From positions 124,001 through 188,000 of the forward strand of contig CAZOPR010000004.1 of NCBI GenBank assembly GCA_964581895.1: DNA of 64,000 nucleotides, in the 5' to 3' direction. The position numbers and the translations under genes were made by a program. The DNA comes from Exilispira sp964581895. GTDB lineage: Bacteria; Spirochaetota; JAAYUW01. Below the pieces are notes generated by a model that saw nothing but the letters and a program-made list of their open reading frames with translations, was not told the DNA's origin and ran no database searches. Shown in pieces: positions 1 through 7,503 of this stretch; position 1 is the first letter of the stretch; each line of letters starts with the position of its first letter.

Positions 1-224
1 ATTTCTTTAATTATTTTATTAGAAGATCCATTTTGACTTTTTATATTGATATAATGTATGATAGAGGAAGTCTTTTAAGAAGTGTTGCATTCCATTTCTG
101 GGTTGATTTTACTCAACTTTTAGCATATTATCTAATCTATGGTGGAGTTGCTCATGAGGATTTTACAGATATTATTGGTATGTATTTTAAAAAAATTGAA
201 ATTCAGTTTTCATTTTCATTTTAA
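1..224 (+). CDS. 3' end of a membrane protein, possibly CPBP-type intramembrane protease (partial)
   Basis: The reading frame is open from the left edge of the window to a TAA at 222-224, so this is the C-terminal 70-odd residues of a gene that starts upstream. It contains a hydrophobic stretch with the pattern DRGSLLRSVAFHFWVDF, which resembles the last conserved helix of CPBP (CAAX protease-like) proteins, where a small-residue turn is followed by a helix carrying a His. The remaining tail is short and polar. The family call is an inference from this one motif; only the open frame itself is seen directly. The TTG at 33 is not needed as a start. Confidence 0.4.
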   Translation, partial: FFNYFIRRSILTFYIDIMYDRGSLLRSVAFHFWVDFTQLLAYYLIYGGVAHEDFTDIIGMYFKKIEIQFSFSF

Positions 225-332
225 TAAAAATTTTCATTTTAAGTAAAAATAATCTTCTTAATCATATTCAATTCGAAATTAATATTACATTGAAATTAAT
301 AATAAAACTGATAATTGTTTTAAGGGGTATCT

Positions 333-683
333 ATGCTTTTTTTTGTTGTAAAATTGTTATTAACTTCATTCATTATTGTTTTAATAACAGAATTTTCCAA
401 GAAAAATAACATTATAGCCACAATTTTTGCGGCACTTCCTTTGGTATCTATACTTTCATTTATATGGATCTATATAGAACAAAAAGATATAAATAAAATT
501 TCTAATTTATCTACTAGTATTTTTTGGATGGTTATTCCATCTTTACCTTTATTTTTGATATTTCCATATTTATTAAGAAGGGGAATAAGCTTTTATTTTT
601 CATTACTTATATCTATTTTTATAACAATTATTTTATATATAACTTTCGCATGGATTTTAAAAAAATTTGGAATAAAAATTTAA
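333..683 (+). CDS. DUF3147 family membrane protein
   Basis: A 116-residue protein with four predicted membrane helices and almost no soluble part. The N-terminal FVVKLLLTSFIIVLITEFSKK and the following ALPLVSILSFIWIYIE match the pattern of DUF3147 proteins, small four-helix integral membrane proteins of unknown function. The ATG at 333 is preceded by AAGGGG at a good distance. A second overlapping frame at 524-712 is a shadow. It stands alone between a truncated gene and the PHP phosphatase. No function can be proposed beyond membrane location. Confidence 0.6.
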   Translation: MLFFVVKLLLTSFIIVLITEFSKKNNIIATIFAALPLVSILSFIWIYIEQKDINKISNLSTSIFWMVIPSLPLFLIFPYLLRRGISFYFSLLISIFITIILYITFAWILKKFGIKI

Positions 684-766
684 GAAATCTTATTAAAAAT
701 AATCTATATTAGACATAATTTTAATTTTTTCCCTTTAAATCAAAAATTCAAAGATTGGAGATATAG

Positions 767-1534
767 ATGTTTGATTTACATGTTCATACGCATCATTCAG
801 ATGATTCAAGAGTAACAATGGAACAATATTGTCGGCAAGCCATTAAAAATGGAGTAAAACTGATCTGTTTTACTGATCATGTTGATAATAATCCTAAAGA
901 TCCTGGTTGCGGGAAATTTAAACCTGAAAAATACTTTGATGAATTCAATAAGATAAAAAGCAAATATTCTGATAAATTAGAAATTCTTTCGGGTGTTGAA
1001 TTTGGCGAGCCTCATATATACAAAAGGGAATTTGAAATTATAAAATCCTATCCTTTCGATTATATAATTGGTAGTATTCATTTTTTTTATAATGACATGC
1101 TTTTGAGTAAAATGGTTATTGATAATATCCCTATTGAAATAGTTTATGAAAATTATTGGCAGCAGATGGAAAATATGGTGAATTATGGTGGTTTTGACGC
1201 TATTGGGCATTTTGATTTTCCTAAAAGATATTTTAATAAACTGCTCTATGATAAAGATAGAATAGAACAAATTTTGACTAAAGCTTTAAAAAATGGAATA
1301 ATTTTAGAAATTAACAGTTCAAGTTTGAGAAAAGGCTGCAATGATTGTATGCCATCAGATGATATCCTAGATATCTATTATAATCTTGGAGGAAGGAAAG
1401 TAACAATTGGCTCTGATTCTCATAAACTTGAAGATCTTGCAAAAGATTTTCAAAAAGCGTTAAGCCAGACTAAAGATAAATTTCAAGTAGTATATTTTAA
1501 TAAGCGAAAGCCTGTAAAATATAAAAACAATTAA
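767..1534 (+). CDS. PHP-domain histidinol-phosphatase (HisJ/HisK type)
   Basis: 255 residues, the usual length of PHP-type histidinol phosphatases that dephosphorylate L-histidinol phosphate with a trinuclear metal site. Metal-binding motifs are present in order: DLHVHTHHSDD at residues 3-13, FTDH near 35-38, a GVEFGEP segment near 88, IIGSIHFF near 107, GHFDFPKR near 150 and GSDSHK near 219. The ATG follows a GGAGA site seven bases upstream. No other histidine genes are in the window, so the physiological substrate is not proven; related PHP enzymes act on other phosphoesters. The gene converges with the sulfatase-fold gene, whose end is only four bases away. Confidence 0.8.
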   Translation: MFDLHVHTHHSDDSRVTMEQYCRQAIKNGVKLICFTDHVDNNPKDPGCGKFKPEKYFDEFNKIKSKYSDKLEILSGVEFGEPHIYKREFEIIKSYPFDYIIGSIHFFYNDMLLSKMVIDNIPIEIVYENYWQQMENMVNYGGFDAIGHFDFPKRYFNKLLYDKDRIEQILTKALKNGIILEINSSSLRKGCNDCMPSDDILDIYYNLGGRKVTIGSDSHKLEDLAKDFQKALSQTKDKFQVVYFNKRKPVKYKNN

Positions 1535-1537
1535 ATT

Positions 1538-3064
1538 TTAATTAAAATAATCTTTAAGTGAATTATAGATAATCTTAAAAAGTTCTTTTCTTGAAAATGA
1601 TTCGTCCTTAAAATAGATTTTATTTTTAAGGTTAGAAAAATTAATAAGATTTTCTCCATAAGTTTTTATTTTTGCATCGACTTTTGAAAGGTAAAGAATA
1701 GTTGGAGCAATATCTAAAAATGAAATTGCATTCTGCTTTTCAAAATGAGGTGTTAAATCCTTAGAGAAAATAAATAGAGGAACAAATTCCAAAGATTTTT
1801 TAGATGGAAAGACTACTCTTGAATTTTTATAGTATTTACTATTTCTAATTGCACTGCTATGATCTTTGAAGATCAAAATAAGAGCATCTGGGTATTTCTC
1901 TAAAATCTTTTGAATTGCATATTGAAGAGTTTTATCAACATATCTCATCGAGTTAAAATAGTTTTTTGTTCTTATGTCATCAATTTGTTCAAAAGCTTTA
2001 TCGAAAAATACTAGGTTTATAAGATTGTATGGCTCATGACTGGACATTGAGATTATATAATAAATAAAAGGCTCTTTTTGATTTTCAAGACTTTCAAGCA
2101 TATAATTGTACACATCTTCATCGCATGCTCCCCATGTAACCTGTTTTAATTTCATACTATTTAAATCATGGAAAATATTAAACCCAGCTTTAGGGAAAGC
2201 AGCCTGTCTGTCAAAAAAATAACCAGCGTTTCCGTGAAAAACATGAGTATCATATCCAGAGTTTTTCAATATTTTTATAAAAGAGTTTGAAAAAGCCCTT
2301 TCACCAAGTTTTATTGCTGGATAATCATCTAAAGGCTCTACACTATTTAAGATAGAAAATTCTGCATCAGAAGTGTTTCCTCCTTTATGGTAACTTAGGC
2401 AAAAAGGAAAATATATTGATGATTTTTTAAGTTCGTTTAAAAATGGCATGATATATTCATTATTATATTTAGTCAATACTGCACTTGCTTCAAAAGCTTC
2501 AATCTGGAAAATAAATATATGTTTTTTATGAAATTTACTTTCTTCAGTATTTATAGAAATTGAAGGACCAAAATTTAAAAGTTCTTCTTTGTTTTTATTA
2601 TATTTATCCCTCTGGAAAACAGCGATGCTATTTGCAGTAAAACCATAAAAGTAAACAAAAGTTGCTTCTCCTTTGAATTTGTTTGTGTTAAGAAGTTCAT
2701 AAGGGGTAGAGTCTTTATAATAAATTATAAATTGAACAAAATATACGAATATGAAAAAAATAAGTAGAAAAATGATCAAAGAAACTTTTAGTTTAAATCC
2801 CATCTTAATCTTAATGCTCTTTAAGGTTTCAAATATTTTAAGATAATTAATTATAGTTAAAACAAATAAGGGAATATCAACAAGTAACCAAAACATTTCC
2901 CATTCCAATGGAATTGCAAAATGTTTGATGATTGAAGTTGTTTCTTTCAATAAAGAAAACCAGGAAAATAAATGTAAGTAACTATGAAAATAAAAGAAAT
3001 AAGCCATATTACTGAATAAGAAGATTGTTTGAAGAATATAAAAAATAATAAGAAAAATTTTCAA
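1538..3064 (-). CDS. LTA synthase / phosphoglycerol transferase-like sulfatase-fold membrane enzyme
   Basis: 508 residues with four to five hydrophobic segments in the first 135 residues, then an extracytoplasmic sulfatase-fold domain. The segment HKGGNTSDAEF near residue 230 holds the Thr nucleophile seen in LtaS and MdoB/OpgB enzymes, which move phosphoglycerol from a lipid to a polymer. FKDHSS near 400 corresponds to the metal-binding D-H pair. The annotated start is TTG at 3064; a TGA lies just upstream in frame and no clear ribosome site is seen, so the start is uncertain. Whether the acceptor is a teichoic acid, a periplasmic glucan or another glycan cannot be told from the sequence. 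Confidence 0.75.
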   Translation of the reverse strand: MKIFLIIFYILQTIFLFSNMAYFFYFHSYLHLFSWFSLLKETTSIIKHFAIPLEWEMFWLLVDIPLFVLTIINYLKIFETLKSIKIKMGFKLKVSLIIFLLIFFIFVYFVQFIIYYKDSTPYELLNTNKFKGEATFVYFYGFTANSIAVFQRDKYNKNKEELLNFGPSISINTEESKFHKKHIFIFQIEAFEASAVLTKYNNEYIMPFLNELKKSSIYFPFCLSYHKGGNTSDAEFSILNSVEPLDDYPAIKLGERAFSNSFIKILKNSGYDTHVFHGNAGYFFDRQAAFPKAGFNIFHDLNSMKLKQVTWGACDEDVYNYMLESLENQKEPFIYYIISMSSHEPYNLINLVFFDKAFEQIDDIRTKNYFNSMRYVDKTLQYAIQKILEKYPDALILIFKDHSSAIRNSKYYKNSRVVFPSKKSLEFVPLFIFSKDLTPHFEKQNAISFLDIAPTILYLSKVDAKIKTYGENLINFSNLKNKIYFKDESFSRKELFKIIYNSLKDYFN

Positions 3065-3136
3065 TCATTTTTATTTTAACTAAGAGCTTTATAAATAGAA
3101 TTGAGTTCATGATTAAATGATTAAAATTAAAAATTC

Positions 3137-3165
3137 TTGTAATATTTTTCATTCTATTTTATCAT
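3137..3165 (+). promoter_or_regulatory. Sigma-70-like promoter giving a probably leaderless transcript
   Basis: TTGTAA at 3137-3142, a 17-base spacer, and TATCAT at 3160-3165. The ATG of the RNase H-like gene begins only seven bases after the -10 box and no purine-rich ribosome site precedes it, so transcription would start at or next to the A of the start codon. The hexamers and spacing are seen; the promoter role is inferred. Confidence 0.4.
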
Positions 3166-3172
3166 AATAAAT

Positions 3173-3715
3173 ATGGAAAAAATAAAATATTACTTAAAAA
3201 TTTACATTGATTCTTCATATCTTCCTGGAAAAAAGGAAGCTTACACCTGTTACTATTTTACTGGTATTTTGGATGCAAGAGTTGAAGAAACAGCATTTTT
3301 TTCTGTTGGAGTTGTAAATAACTCTGCTTTAAGTGAATATTTAGGCATTGAAAAATCTTTAGAAAAAATTGATAGATTTTTGCATAAAAAATCTATAAGT
3401 CATTCAAAGGTTGAAGTAGATATATTTACAGATCTTCAAGTATTACCAAGGCAATACAAAAAGTGGATTCCACCACCTAAAAATCAAAAAATGATGGAAT
3501 CTCTTTCAAGAATCTGTAAAATTCTGGATAAATTCAAAAAAGCAGATATATTCTGGGCTGAAAGAAGTGTAAATCCTGCTGGCAAATTATTGGAAAAAAA
3601 TTTAAATAACAATAAAATAAAAGGTATTGGAAACAAAGAAGAAAAAACTATTTTTAAGGACATTCTTAATTTTCAAGTTTTAAATTTAGAAGATGATTTT
3701 TCTGAAAAAAATTAG
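3173..3715 (+). CDS. RNase H-fold protein (divergent), paired with a CARF gene
   Basis: 180 residues. The order of motifs follows RNase HI: a first strand IYIDSSY (residues 11-17), a helix with NSALSEYLGIEKSLE (near 60), a strand with VDIFTDLQVL (near 85) and a C-terminal IFWAERSVNPAGKLLEK that mirrors the W-x-R-x-x-N-xx-AD-xLA motif of RNase H. Three of the four expected acidic active-site residues can be placed; the last Asp is replaced by Gly in NPAGKLL, so activity is uncertain. It lies 108 bases upstream of the CARF gene on the same strand. Known families of CRISPR ancillary genes include nucleases, so a role in the same defence response is a reasonable inference. No close named family is recognised. 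Confidence 0.5.
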   Translation: MEKIKYYLKIYIDSSYLPGKKEAYTCYYFTGILDARVEETAFFSVGVVNNSALSEYLGIEKSLEKIDRFLHKKSISHSKVEVDIFTDLQVLPRQYKKWIPPPKNQKMMESLSRICKILDKFKKADIFWAERSVNPAGKLLEKNLNNNKIKGIGNKEEKTIFKDILNFQVLNLEDDFSEKN

Positions 3716-3823
3716 TTGTAAAATACTAAAATAATATTACTATTAGATAATAAAATTATAAGATAGCAATACTATTGAATGAAATTAATAATTAAATAAA
3801 ATATTAAGAAAAAGGAGAATCTA

Positions 3824-5002
3824 ATGGTTAAAGAAAGATCTGTTTTGATATGCACAGTTGGGACAAGTTTATTTGAATCAAACTTAAGGAAAATAGATGA
3901 CAGTTTGATTTTAAAAGATAAAAAATATGAAAAAATTAAATTTGCTTTTCAAGGGAAAAGATGGGATGAACTTGCATCACTTTTGCTTACAATAGATCCA
4001 AAAGATAGATTCTGCGGAGCCGAGATAAATACAATCGAAGAATATCTATCAAAGAAAAGAATCTCGATTAAAAGAATTTTTTTTCTTGTTTCAGACACAG
4101 AAGATGGAGTAAATACTGGGAAAGTATTAAAAAGCTATTTTACGAAAAAAAAAGAGTTAAAACTAAAAGATGATGATGTTGATTATAGAAAAATAGAAGA
4201 TTTGCAGGATAAAGATCCTAAAAAGTTTAAGATAAATGGTCTTCGAAACCTTGTAAGGGAAATTGGAGACATAATAAGTAAATTTGGTAAAGAAAATATT
4301 GCAATAGACGCAACCGGTGGATATAAGGCACAGATAGCTATGGCTGTTATTATTGGGCAGGCTCTTGATATTCCAGTTTATTATAAACATGAAAGATTTT
4401 TTGAGATAATAGATTTTGCACCTCTTCCAATAACATTAGACTATGATCTTCTTGGTAAATATTCATCTATATTTATTGAAGCTGAAAATAATATGCAAAT
4501 TAAATATAAGAAATTTTATGAAAGTTCAACAATAGAAGGAATCGAAGATTATGAAAAGATAAAGCTATTTTTTGAAGAAGTTGATATTGATGGAGAAAAA
4601 TGGCTTTCCTTAAATGCTATAGGTCAATTATATATTACATCGTTTAATTTAAGGTACAAAAAACCTTTAGATCTTCCAGATTCAAAAAAAGAAGAAAGAG
4701 AAGAGCCAACTTTCAGAGATGATCATTATCCGGATAATTTTATTGAATTTGTAAAAAAAATATGGCGAGAAAACAAATATATAAAAACATGTAAATCTCT
4801 TCCTTACGATAAGCAAAGATCAATGAAAGGGATAGAATTTTATGTTTATGATAATGGAAAAGAAAAATATCTTGTTGGAACATATGAAGATAGAAATAAT
4901 TTTAAGGCTAGATTCAGAATTTTTCTTTCAAAAGATACCATCGAAAATATGAACTGGGCAGCATTTAGTTTGACCAATAAATATAGAGATAAAAATAAAT
5001 AG
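3824..5002 (+). CDS. CARF-domain protein of the Cas_APE2256 family, possible CARF-RelE-like effector
   Basis: 392 residues. The N-terminal 205 residues match the APE2256 (TIGR02619/PF09651) CARF pattern: VLICTVGTSLF at 7-17, FLVSDTEDG near 87-95, GLRNLVREI near 138, IDATGGYKAQIAMA near 160-173 and the end motif FAPLPITLDYD near 198-208. CARF domains bind cyclic oligoadenylates made by type III CRISPR Cas10. The middle (about 210-290) is charged and winged-helix-like (LSLNAIGQLYI). The last 90 residues are basic and could be a RelE-type nuclease, as in the CARF-RelE protein Cami1; that is a hypothesis from residue pattern only. No HEPN R-x4-H motif was found. GGAG precedes the ATG. No cas10, other cas genes or array are in the window. 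Confidence 0.8.
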   Translation: MVKERSVLICTVGTSLFESNLRKIDDSLILKDKKYEKIKFAFQGKRWDELASLLLTIDPKDRFCGAEINTIEEYLSKKRISIKRIFFLVSDTEDGVNTGKVLKSYFTKKKELKLKDDDVDYRKIEDLQDKDPKKFKINGLRNLVREIGDIISKFGKENIAIDATGGYKAQIAMAVIIGQALDIPVYYKHERFFEIIDFAPLPITLDYDLLGKYSSIFIEAENNMQIKYKKFYESSTIEGIEDYEKIKLFFEEVDIDGEKWLSLNAIGQLYITSFNLRYKKPLDLPDSKKEEREEPTFRDDHYPDNFIEFVKKIWRENKYIKTCKSLPYDKQRSMKGIEFYVYDNGKEKYLVGTYEDRNNFKARFRIFLSKDTIENMNWAAFSLTNKYRDKNK

Positions 5003-5031
5003 AAAGATAACTAAAAAAAAGAAAGTTATAC

Positions 5032-5060
5032 TTGACTTTAAGGTATTTCGGTATTACATT
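5032..5060 (+). promoter_or_regulatory. Promoter of the Rrf2 gene with a GGTAT direct repeat in the spacer
   Basis: TTGACT at 5032-5037, 17 bases, then TACATT at 5055-5060. The spacer holds GGTATTTCGGTATTACA, two GGTAT copies eight bases apart, which is a plausible operator for autoregulation. The ATG at 5067 is six bases after the -10 box and lacks a ribosome binding site, so the transcript may be leaderless. Sequence elements are seen; function is inferred. Confidence 0.45.
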
Positions 5061-5066
5061 ATTTAT

Positions 5067-5486
5067 ATGAAGAAAAACAGTATATTATATTTCTCTGATG
5101 CAAGTATGCTTGCCATACATGCTTTGGCTTTGCTTGCTAAGAAAGAAAATTCTTATATGAATACAAAGCAAATGGCTGAAATTCTTGGTGCAAGTGATAA
5201 TCATCTTGCCAAGATTATGCAGACTCTTTCTAAAAATGGTTATGTATCCTCTGTAAAAGGACCTTCTGGAGGCTTTAAGTTATCGATTGACCCTCAGAAA
5301 ATTAAATTAAAAGAGGTTATAGAATTAATTGAAGGACCTTTAAATTCAGATTTTTGTCCTTTTTTTAAAAATTGTAGTGCTAAAGATTGTATTTTAGGTT
5401 CTGAGATTAAAGAGCATGCTGATAAGATTATAAAAATACTTGAAAGTAGAGATATCCTACAAGTTTCAAAGATAGCAAAGTTTTGA
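5067..5486 (+). CDS. Rrf2 family transcriptional regulator with Fe-S cysteine set
   Basis: 139 residues, typical of Rrf2 regulators such as NsrR and IscR. A winged helix-turn-helix spans about 32-75 with the wing signature KGPSGGFKL. Three cysteines at 97, 103 and 108 (C-x5-C-x4-C) match the usual Fe-S ligand positions, so it should sense NO, O2 or Fe-S status. It sits directly upstream of a ferredoxin, hcp and a hemerythrin sensor, which fits an NsrR-like job of controlling nitrosative stress genes. It ends in TGA. Which signal it reads cannot be decided from the sequence. Confidence 0.85.
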   Translation: MKKNSILYFSDASMLAIHALALLAKKENSYMNTKQMAEILGASDNHLAKIMQTLSKNGYVSSVKGPSGGFKLSIDPQKIKLKEVIELIEGPLNSDFCPFFKNCSAKDCILGSEIKEHADKIIKILESRDILQVSKIAKF

Positions 5487-5547
5487 TAAAAGTTGGATTT
5501 GAATATTGTGAAAAATTATTTATGTAAAATATTTTTAATATAAAAAA

Positions 5548-5573
5548 TAGGTAAAATGATACTAAAATACCTA
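5548..5573. promoter_or_regulatory. Inverted repeat TAGGTA-N14-TACCTA upstream of the ferredoxin-hcp genes
   Basis: The arms are 5548-5553 and 5568-5573 in the gap between the Rrf2 gene and the mini-ferredoxin gene. The GGTA half-site also occurs in the Rrf2 promoter spacer. A dyad here is where an Rrf2 dimer would be expected to bind to control the downstream genes. Assignment as an operator is inference. Confidence 0.35.
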
Positions 5574-5654
5574 CTATGATAAAAATATTTTTTTTTTATG
5601 AAATTATTTTATTATAATTAAAAAAATTAAAAATATTTTAAAAGGAGATTTTTA

Positions 5655-5780
5655 ATGAAAAGAAAAATTATTCAAATAGATGAAGAAAGATGCAATGGAT
5701 GTGGTTATTGTACTTCAGAATGTCCTGAGGGAGCTATCCAAATTATTGATGGCAAGCAAATATTGTTGGCGAATATTTAA
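5655..5780 (+). CDS. Single-cluster mini-ferredoxin, truncated relative to hcp-linked ferredoxins
   Basis: A 41-residue protein with a strong AAAGGAG site nine bases before the ATG. It reads MKRKIIQIDEERCNGCGY and then CTSECPEGAIQIIDGK, giving one complete C-x2-C-x2-C-x3-CP motif for a 4Fe-4S cluster. Ferredoxins that accompany hcp in other anaerobes begin almost identically but continue after IIDGK with a second cysteine cluster for a total near 70-75 residues. Here a TAA stops the frame ten residues after the CP motif and no remnant of the second half is visible before hcp. Either a shortened functional electron carrier for Hcp or a recent truncation. Confidence 0.7.
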   Translation: MKRKIIQIDEERCNGCGYCTSECPEGAIQIIDGKQILLANI

Positions 5781-5823
5781 AAAATAAAAAATTAATTTAA
5801 ATAAAAAATTTAAGGGGGTTTTT

Positions 5824-7467
5824 ATGTTTTGTTATCAATGTCAGGAAACAATGCAGAATAAAGGTTGTAACTTAAAACAGGGTGTTTGTGGGAAAAAGGA
5901 AAACACTGCTGATTTACAGGATTTATTGATCCATACATTAAAAGGAATTTCAGTTTTATCAACAAAAGCCATAGAAAAAGGAATTTCTACAGAAAGGGAG
6001 GATTCTTTCCTTTTACAATCATTGTTTTCAACAATTACAAATGCCAATTTTGATGAAAAATGGTTTATTCAAAGAGTAAAAGAAGGTGTAAGCCTACGAG
6101 ATGAATTGAAAGAAAAGCTTAATAAAGATGGAATTAAAATCGAGCAAAAATTATTAGACAATGATGCTATCAAATGGAAAACAAAAGAAGAAGAATACTT
6201 AAATAAAGCAAAATCTGTTGGATTTCTTTCAATATCTGATGAAACAAGAAGATCCCTTATTGCTACAATTATATATGGCTTAAAAGGTATGGCAGCATAT
6301 GCAGATCATGCTTTAGTTCTTGGGTATAAGGATGATGAGATATTAAAATTTATGCATAAAACCCTGGCATCAACTATTGATGATAAACTAAGTAATGAAG
6401 ATTTGATTTCCTTAATAATGAAAGTTGGCGAATATGGCGTGAAAACCATGGCTTTGCTTGATAAAGCGAATACAGAAGTTTATGGAAAGATGGAAATAAC
6501 TAAGGTAGAAATAGGTGTAAGGAAAAATCCAGGGATTTTAATATCTGGGCATGACTTAAAAGATCTTGAAATGCTTTTGATACAAAGTAGCGGTCAAGGG
6601 GTTGATATCTATACTCATAGTGAAATGCTTCCAGCTCATTATTATCCAGCTTTTAAGAAATATCCTCACTTCGCAGGGAATTATGGCAATGCCTGGTGGA
6701 AACAGAAGGAGGAGTTTGAAAAATTCAATGGTCCAATTCTTTTAACAACAAATTGTCTTGTACCACCATCAGAAAGTTATAAAAATAGATTATTTACAAC
6801 AGGTATTGTCGGTTTTGAAGGAGTAAAACATATTGAACCTGATGAAAAAGGCTATAAAGATTTTAGCGAAATTATTGAACTTGCCAAAAAATGCCAACCA
6901 CCAGTCGAACTTGAAAAAGGTGAGATAGTTGGAGGTTTTAGTCATACTGTTATTGAAAAACTTTCTGATAAGGTTGTTGATGCTATAAAGGAAGGCAAGA
7001 TAAAAAAATTCGTTGTAATGGCTGGATGTGATGGAAGAATGCCTTCAAGAAAGTATTATGAAGATTTTGCAAAAGCTTTACCAAAGGATACAGTTATCCT
7101 TACAGCAGGTTGTGCTAAATATAGGTACAATAAATTAGATCTTGGGGAGATTGATGGTATTCCAAGAGTTTTAGATGCAGGTCAGTGCAATAATTCTTAT
7201 TCTTTGGCTTTAACAGCTTTAAGATTGAAAGAGGTTTTTAATCTTGCCGATGTCAATGATTTGCCGGTTGTTTTCAATATAGCATGGTATGAACAAAAAG
7301 CTGTGCTTGTTCTTTTAGCTCTTTTATCTTTGGGTTTTAAGAATATTCATGTCGGCCCAACATTACCTGGATTTTTATCTAAAGATGTTGCTGATTTTAT
7401 AATAAAAAATTTTAACCTTGGAACTATTACAAATGTTGAAAATGATATAAAGTTACTTATTGATTAA
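5824..7467 (+). CDS. hcp: Hybrid cluster protein / hydroxylamine reductase
   Basis: 547 residues, normal for class I Hcp (prismane protein), a cytoplasmic enzyme that reduces NO and hydroxylamine with a 4Fe-4S and a hybrid 4Fe-2O-2S cluster. The N-terminal cysteines at 3, 6, 15 and 22 bind the first cluster. Hybrid cluster ligands are recognisable in order: ISGHDLKDLE and THSEMLP, TTNCLVPP, MAGCDGRMPS, TAGCAKYRYN, DAGQCNNSYS and the NIAWYEQKAV segment with the final Glu and Lys. AAGGGGG precedes the ATG. It follows the Rrf2 gene and mini-ferredoxin and precedes a DUF438-hemerythrin gene, a common NO-stress arrangement. Confidence 0.95.
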   Translation: MFCYQCQETMQNKGCNLKQGVCGKKENTADLQDLLIHTLKGISVLSTKAIEKGISTEREDSFLLQSLFSTITNANFDEKWFIQRVKEGVSLRDELKEKLNKDGIKIEQKLLDNDAIKWKTKEEEYLNKAKSVGFLSISDETRRSLIATIIYGLKGMAAYADHALVLGYKDDEILKFMHKTLASTIDDKLSNEDLISLIMKVGEYGVKTMALLDKANTEVYGKMEITKVEIGVRKNPGILISGHDLKDLEMLLIQSSGQGVDIYTHSEMLPAHYYPAFKKYPHFAGNYGNAWWKQKEEFEKFNGPILLTTNCLVPPSESYKNRLFTTGIVGFEGVKHIEPDEKGYKDFSEIIELAKKCQPPVELEKGEIVGGFSHTVIEKLSDKVVDAIKEGKIKKFVVMAGCDGRMPSRKYYEDFAKALPKDTVILTAGCAKYRYNKLDLGEIDGIPRVLDAGQCNNSYSLALTALRLKEVFNLADVNDLPVVFNIAWYEQKAVLVLLALLSLGFKNIHVGPTLPGFLSKDVADFIIKNFNLGTITNVENDIKLLID

Positions 7468-7503
7468 TAAATCTATTATTAAGGGTAATTAAGGGGATAT
7501 TTC

